This document shows, piece by piece, positions 5,907 through 8,490 of a DNA stretch of 8,490 bases. The DNA lies in contig CAMOOZ010000097.1 in assembly GCA_946621895.1 (NCBI GenBank), positions 1 through 8,490 of the forward strand. Direction: 5' to 3'. The position numbers and the translations under genes are program-made. A model generated the notes under the pieces. That model was not told the origin of the DNA, did not search any database, and saw only the letters and a program-made list of their open reading frames with translations. The stretch's first letter is position 1. The number at the start of each line of letters is the position of its first letter. This DNA is from an uncultured Lachnospiraceae bacterium. GTDB lineage: Bacteria > Bacillota_A > Clostridia > Lachnospirales > Lachnospiraceae.

Positions 5907-6636
5907 ACAGATTCTTCTTCCTGTAAATAAATACAAAGGCGATCGCAGAAAAAATCGCCAGATAACCGAAAAGCAGCAGAATCCCCATCATGTCCGGCGT
6001 CTCCCCCACAGAAATGGAGCGGATCATCCCGCTGGCAATGGACAGGGGGAGAAAGCCCACGATCTGCCGGAAAAGGCCGGGCATCTGATCCGTCGCAAAA
6101 AAAGTGTTGCACAAAAAGGACATGGGTACAATGATATAGGAATTATACCTGGGGGCATCCGTATAGCTCTTCGCGAGAAAGGACAGTACCAGCGCAATGG
6201 TGGAGAAAACCGTCCCGTTCAAAAACATGATGAAAAAGCTTAATGGGGTAAACTGCAGACCCGTGCTGATGGGCATGGTCAGCAGCAGGATCACGCCCCC
6301 TGCGTAAAACCCTCTCAGGCTTCCTCCGATGATCTGCCCCAGAATGAACTGCCACAGGGGCGTAGGGGATACCATCACCTGATCCAGGGCTTTTTCGTAA
6401 AGCCGCTGCACGCTCATATTCTGCGCGATAGCAGAAAAAGAGCCGGTCATCGTGCTCATTGCCACGATCCCTGGAATCAGAAAATGCAGATATGGCTCGC
6501 CGTGAGAGGTGGTCTGAATGCCAAATCCGAAGATGATCAGATACATCAACGGACTCAGCATTGCCGCCATCGTGATCTTATAGAAATCCCGTTTAAATTC
6601 CGTCCACTTTTCCCAAAGTACAGTAATGATTCCCAT
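5905..6636 (-). CDS. ABC-2 type transporter permease
   Basis: This 243-residue integral membrane protein is the membrane half of an exporter-type ABC transporter (NodJ/DrrB-like). Hydrophobic segments lie at about 24-41, 51-71, 97-120, 131-154, 166-181 and 217-238, giving the usual six helices, with a basic C terminus YRKKNL. The block YEKALDQVMVSPTPLWQFILGQ (80-101) sits at the usual ABC-2 position between helices 2 and 3. Its ATPase partner is encoded upstream; no substrate-binding protein is present, as expected for export. The start is ATG 6636: no ATG, GTG or TTG occurs in frame above it back to a stop near 6757. The ribosome site is weak. Substrate unknown; the operon suggests a link to tetrapyrrole or corrinoid metabolism, but a drug or lipid exporter is equally compatible with the sequence. 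Confidence 0.9.
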   Translation of the reverse strand: MGIITVLWEKWTEFKRDFYKITMAAMLSPLMYLIIFGFGIQTTSHGEPYLHFLIPGIVAMSTMTGSFSAIAQNMSVQRLYEKALDQVMVSPTPLWQFILGQIIGGSLRGFYAGGVILLLTMPISTGLQFTPLSFFIMFLNGTVFSTIALVLSFLAKSYTDAPRYNSYIIVPMSFLCNTFFATDQMPGLFRQIVGFLPLSIASGMIRSISVGETPDMMGILLLFGYLAIFSAIAFVFIYRKKNL

Positions 6637-6693
6637 CCGTATTTTCCATCGTATCGGAAACGAATTTATCAGTAAGCGAACAAACCAAAGCGG

Positions 6694-6709
6694 TCCCCGC
6701 TTGCGGAGA
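6694..6709 (-). other. GC-rich hairpin in the ATPase-permease gap
   Basis: TCTCCGC (6709-6703) faces GCGGGGA (6700-6694) with one G-U pair and a tiny loop. No U-run follows, so it is not a typical terminator. It might affect the ratio of ATPase to permease mRNA. Low confidence. Confidence 0.25.
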
Positions 6710-6737
6710 TCGGCAATTATTCTGCGAGAGACGATAT

Positions 6738-6761
6738 CCTGAATGAATTTATTCGTTTAGG
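6738..6761. repeat. 24-bp imperfect inverted repeat between ATPase and permease genes
   Basis: Two 11-nt arms, cctgaatgaat (6738-6748) and attcgtttagg (6751-6761), are inverted repeats with two mismatches around a 2-nt centre. The AT-rich patch differs from the surrounding coding DNA. It could be a protein-binding site or an mRNA hairpin; nothing ties it to a named regulator. Confidence 0.35.
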
Positions 6762-6781
6762 ATAATGCCTGCAGAGCATCA

Positions 6782-7624
6782 TCATCTCTTCCCCAGGCTT
6801 CTGCCGATCCGCTCCACGAAAACATCCTCCAGTGTGGTGGCTCTCAGAACCGCATCCTCTCCCGCGCCGGAAAGATAGCTGATCGCCTCATCCCTGGTCT
6901 TGAAAAAGCGGCTCTTCGGAGAGGTGGATACCTCCTCATCCACAGCAAAAGCGCCCAGAAGCTGTATCAGCCCTCCGGGGGAATCCACGATATCCAGCTT
7001 TCCCTTATTGATCAGCGCCACTCTGTTGCAGAGATTCTGGGCTTCATCCATATAGTGCGTCGTCAAAAGCACCGTCAGGCCCCTGGACTGCAGGTTCCTG
7101 AGCAGCGCCCACATCTGCCTTCTGGCAAACGCATCCATACCGGCCGTGGGTTCATCCAAAAGCAAAATCTCCGGCTCTGTCAGCAGCGCCCTGCAGATCA
7201 TCAGCTTGCGCTTCATCCCGCCGGAAAGATGTCTGACCACCCGTTTCCGGTATTCCAGCAGTCCCGTATATTCCAGCAGCTCCTCCGATTTTTCCCTGAT
7301 CTGCTTTTTGGAGAGATAATAGAGCCTTCCCTGATACTCCATTACCTCGTCCATCGTCATGTCCTGACGCATGGAATACTCCTGCGTGATCACAGAAAGC
7401 TTTCGCTTCTCTCCTGAGGCGGAACGGGAAAGCTCCTTCCCATCGATCAGCACCTTCCCTTCCGTGGGAAGCAGCACAGTACTGGCCATGCTGATCGTGG
7501 TGGTCTTGCCGGCTCCGTTTGGCCCCAGAAGGCCGAAAAACTCACCGGTCTCTATCCGCAGATCCAGATGGTCCACGGCAGTAAAGCTGCCGAAGCGCTT
7601 GGTCAGTCCCTGAAATTCGATCAT
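6782..7624 (-). CDS. ABC transporter ATP-binding protein (ABC-2 / drug-exporter type)
   Basis: This 280-residue cytoplasmic ATPase energises the permease encoded next. Walker A is GPNGAGKTT (34-42), the Q-loop glutamine Q81 (VITQEYS), the signature LSGGM (133-137), Walker B ILLLDEPT (153-160) and the switch histidine H190 (TTHYMDEA). The HYMDEA form and the C-terminal extension (about 215-280, with TTLEDVFVERIG) are typical of the CcmA/NodI/DrrA export family. ATG 7624 overlaps the cbiL TGA as ATGA, and an AAGGG site lies 3 nt before it inside cbiL, so translation is coupled to the cobalamin gene. This coupling is the best evidence that the transporter belongs to the same functional unit. Complete and apparently active. 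Confidence 0.95.
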   Translation of the reverse strand: MIEFQGLTKRFGSFTAVDHLDLRIETGEFFGLLGPNGAGKTTTISMASTVLLPTEGKVLIDGKELSRSASGEKRKLSVITQEYSMRQDMTMDEVMEYQGRLYYLSKKQIREKSEELLEYTGLLEYRKRVVRHLSGGMKRKLMICRALLTEPEILLLDEPTAGMDAFARRQMWALLRNLQSRGLTVLLTTHYMDEAQNLCNRVALINKGKLDIVDSPGGLIQLLGAFAVDEEVSTSPKSRFFKTRDEAISYLSGAGEDAVLRATTLEDVFVERIGRSLGKR

Positions 7625-8310
7625 TGTCCCTTGGCGATGATCAGAGAGAAGTAACCGGCTTTATCCGGGATCTCGTCCACGCTGCGGTAAACATGCTCAT
7701 TCTCCATCCCGCAGTTTTCCACACAGATCACATCCTTGCCGCTCTTCTTTAAAAGCTCCTTGACCTTTGACATTTCACCCGCGGATTTCATCAGCACATA
7801 GGTGCCCGGCAAATCCAGCGTCTCTTCCGTCTTGTGGACAGCAGGCACCACATGCAGCAGCTCGTTCCACTCTACAAGGGGCATATTCATCCGGGAAGCA
7901 GCCGCAATGAAGGAAGGAATGCCGTTTACCAGCTCAGTCTGATAACCGTCCGCCTCCATGATCGCCTGCAGATAAGTGAAGGTACAGTAAATTGTGGAAT
8001 CTCCAAGGGTAAGATACACAACATTTTTACCTTCATCCAAATACTTTTCAATGAGCTTTGCGCCTTCCTCATGCTGCTTGCGGATGGCCTCCCTGTCCTT
8101 CACCATGGGCATGTCCACCGGCACAAGAGTCTTCTCCGCCAGCTCAGGAACCGCCTGCACAGCTATTTTATAGGCTACAGCTTCCTTCGGATCCTTCCCG
8201 GGAACGGCAAAGATCTCATTCTCTTTGATCAGTCGCACTGCCTTTAAGGTCAAAAGCTCCGGATCCCCGGGGCCCACGCCCACACCATATGCAATCCCCT
8301 TCTTACTCAT
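7621..8310 (-). CDS. cbiL: Cobalt-factor II / precorrin-2 C20-methyltransferase
   Basis: CbiL transfers a methyl group from SAM to C20 of the cobalt-loaded ring, giving cobalt-factor III (CobI is the aerobic-pathway equivalent). The 229-residue length is typical. The SAM-binding start GVGVGPGDPELLTLKA (9-24) is diagnostic; TLGDSTIY (101-108) and VNGIPSFIAAASRMNMPL (128-145) are the family's second and third conserved blocks. The presence of cbiK in the same cluster points to the anaerobic, cobalt-early form. ATG 8310 has a strong GGAGG (8316-8320) 5 nt upstream. It is the first gene after the promoter in this window and its stop overlaps the ATPase start. All visible motifs are intact. Confidence 0.95.
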   Translation of the reverse strand: MSKKGIAYGVGVGPGDPELLTLKAVRLIKENEIFAVPGKDPKEAVAYKIAVQAVPELAEKTLVPVDMPMVKDREAIRKQHEEGAKLIEKYLDEGKNVVYLTLGDSTIYCTFTYLQAIMEADGYQTELVNGIPSFIAAASRMNMPLVEWNELLHVVPAVHKTEETLDLPGTYVLMKSAGEMSKVKELLKKSGKDVICVENCGMENEHVYRSVDEIPDKAGYFSLIIAKGQ

Positions 8311-8363
8311 AAAATCCTCCAGATTTTTCTTTCAAACTTTTCTTATTTTGCATTCATATATAA

Positions 8364-8379
8364 ACTAAATCAATTTAGT
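8364..8379. promoter_or_regulatory. Perfect palindrome at the predicted transcription start (candidate operator)
   Basis: actaaat (8364-8370) and atttagt (8373-8379) are exact inverted repeats with a 2-nt centre. The site abuts the -10 box on its downstream side, so it should cover the transcription start, the usual position for a repressor. The shape would suit a dimeric regulator (DtxR, Fur, MarR or TetR type), but none can be named from this alone. Confidence 0.55.
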
Positions 8380-8408
8380 ATTATACATGAATAGACATAA
8401 AAAGAAAA
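8380..8408 (-). promoter_or_regulatory. Probable promoter of the cbiL operon
   Basis: TATAAT (8385-8380, coding strand) is a perfect -10 box. The best -35 at 17-nt spacing is TTTTCT (8408-8403), a weak match lying within the 3' arm of the upstream terminator. Transcription should start near 8373, leaving a leader of about 60 nt before cbiL. The weak -35 suggests an activator or low basal strength, though AT-rich upstream DNA may help. Confidence 0.55.
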
Positions 8409-8431
8409 CCCGTCAAGATGAAGGGTTTTCT
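8399..8431 (-). terminator. Intrinsic terminator upstream of the cbiL operon
   Basis: AGAAAACCC (8431-8423, coding strand) pairs perfectly with GGGTTTTCT (8411-8403) around an 11-nt loop containing a small inner TCA/TGA stem, followed by TTTT. It probably ends an upstream minus-strand gene beyond the right edge: a frame reading EEWKRLS then TAG (8490-8467) would fit such a gene's tail. It could alternatively be the terminator half of a regulated leader whose sensor lies outside the window. Confidence 0.7.
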
Positions 8432-8490
8432 GATCAAATAGAATCTGCAAATGGATTATGCAAAATCTAACTGAGCCGTTTCCATTCCTC

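Noticed and set aside
8386..8416. TTGACG (8416-8411) as the -35 box of the cbiL promoter
   Set aside because: It is 25 nt from TATAAT, too far; with a 17-nt spacer the -10 would be the poor TATTCA, and it forms part of the terminator loop and stem.
8432..8490. Cobalamin riboswitch at the right edge
   Set aside because: No B12-box-like sequence or conserved riboswitch core is visible; the stretch instead allows a short frame EEWKRLS-stop, too short to annotate as a gene.
1..8490. CRISPR arrays, insertion sequences, tRNA or rRNA genes
   Set aside because: No regularly spaced repeats, transposase motifs, terminal inverted repeats or recognisable tRNA/rRNA sequence found; nearly all of the window is occupied by the metabolic cluster.

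Overview
The window looks like a piece of chromosome from an anaerobic Firmicute, most likely a gut clostridium of the Lachnospiraceae type. This rests on the gene set (oxygen-independent cobalamin route with CbiK and CbiL, C5 route via HemA, CobA-HemD fusion), strong AGGAGG-like ribosome binding sites, moderately high GC and Lys/Glu-rich proteins. The family-level assignment is inference. Every convincing gene lies on the minus strand, so the region reads from right (8490) to left (1). The plus-strand open frames are antisense shadows.

Reading 5' to 3' on the minus strand. (1) 8490-8311: an intrinsic terminator (probably of an upstream gene), then a promoter with a TATAAT -10 box abutting a perfect palindrome, then a short leader. 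No cobalamin riboswitch is visible. (2) 8310-7621: cbiL (cobalt-factor II / precorrin-2 C20-methyltransferase). (3) 7624-6782 and 6636-5905: ATPase and ABC-2 permease of an exporter-type ABC transporter, the ATPase coupled to cbiL by an ATGA overlap. (4) 5832-5056: cbiK cobaltochelatase, with a terminator-like hairpin before it. (5) 5055-4924: an intergenic stretch with several possible, partly mutually exclusive hairpins. (6) 4923-3756: an exported, membrane-anchored protein with two related NEAT-like domains. (7) 3759-2521: hemA. (8) 2531-2064: a Met8/SirC-type precorrin-2 dehydrogenase. (9) 1982-1065: hemC. (10) 1075-1: a CobA-HemD fusion running off the window's left edge.

The enzymes form one pathway. 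HemA makes glutamate-1-semialdehyde, HemC makes hydroxymethylbilane, HemD closes it to uroporphyrinogen III, and CobA methylates that to precorrin-2. The SirC-like enzyme oxidises precorrin-2 to sirohydrochlorin, CbiK inserts cobalt and CbiL methylates C20. HemL and HemB are needed but absent here and may lie beyond the left edge. No protoporphyrin-branch gene is present, so the cluster points to corrinoid (and perhaps siroheme) synthesis.

The most unusual point is the junction of the NEAT-like gene and hemA. A run of 19 A (coding strand) sits in the Lys-rich tail of the membrane protein and, at this exact length, joins both genes into one 800-residue frame. With 18 A the upstream gene would end at a TGA overlapping the hemA ATG (ATGA), the same arrangement as cbiL/ATPase. 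The fusion is therefore either a homopolymer-length error, a slippage product or a phase-variable state. The co-transcribed exporter and surface-anchored NEAT-like protein suggest an envelope component attached to tetrapyrrole synthesis; its function is unknown.
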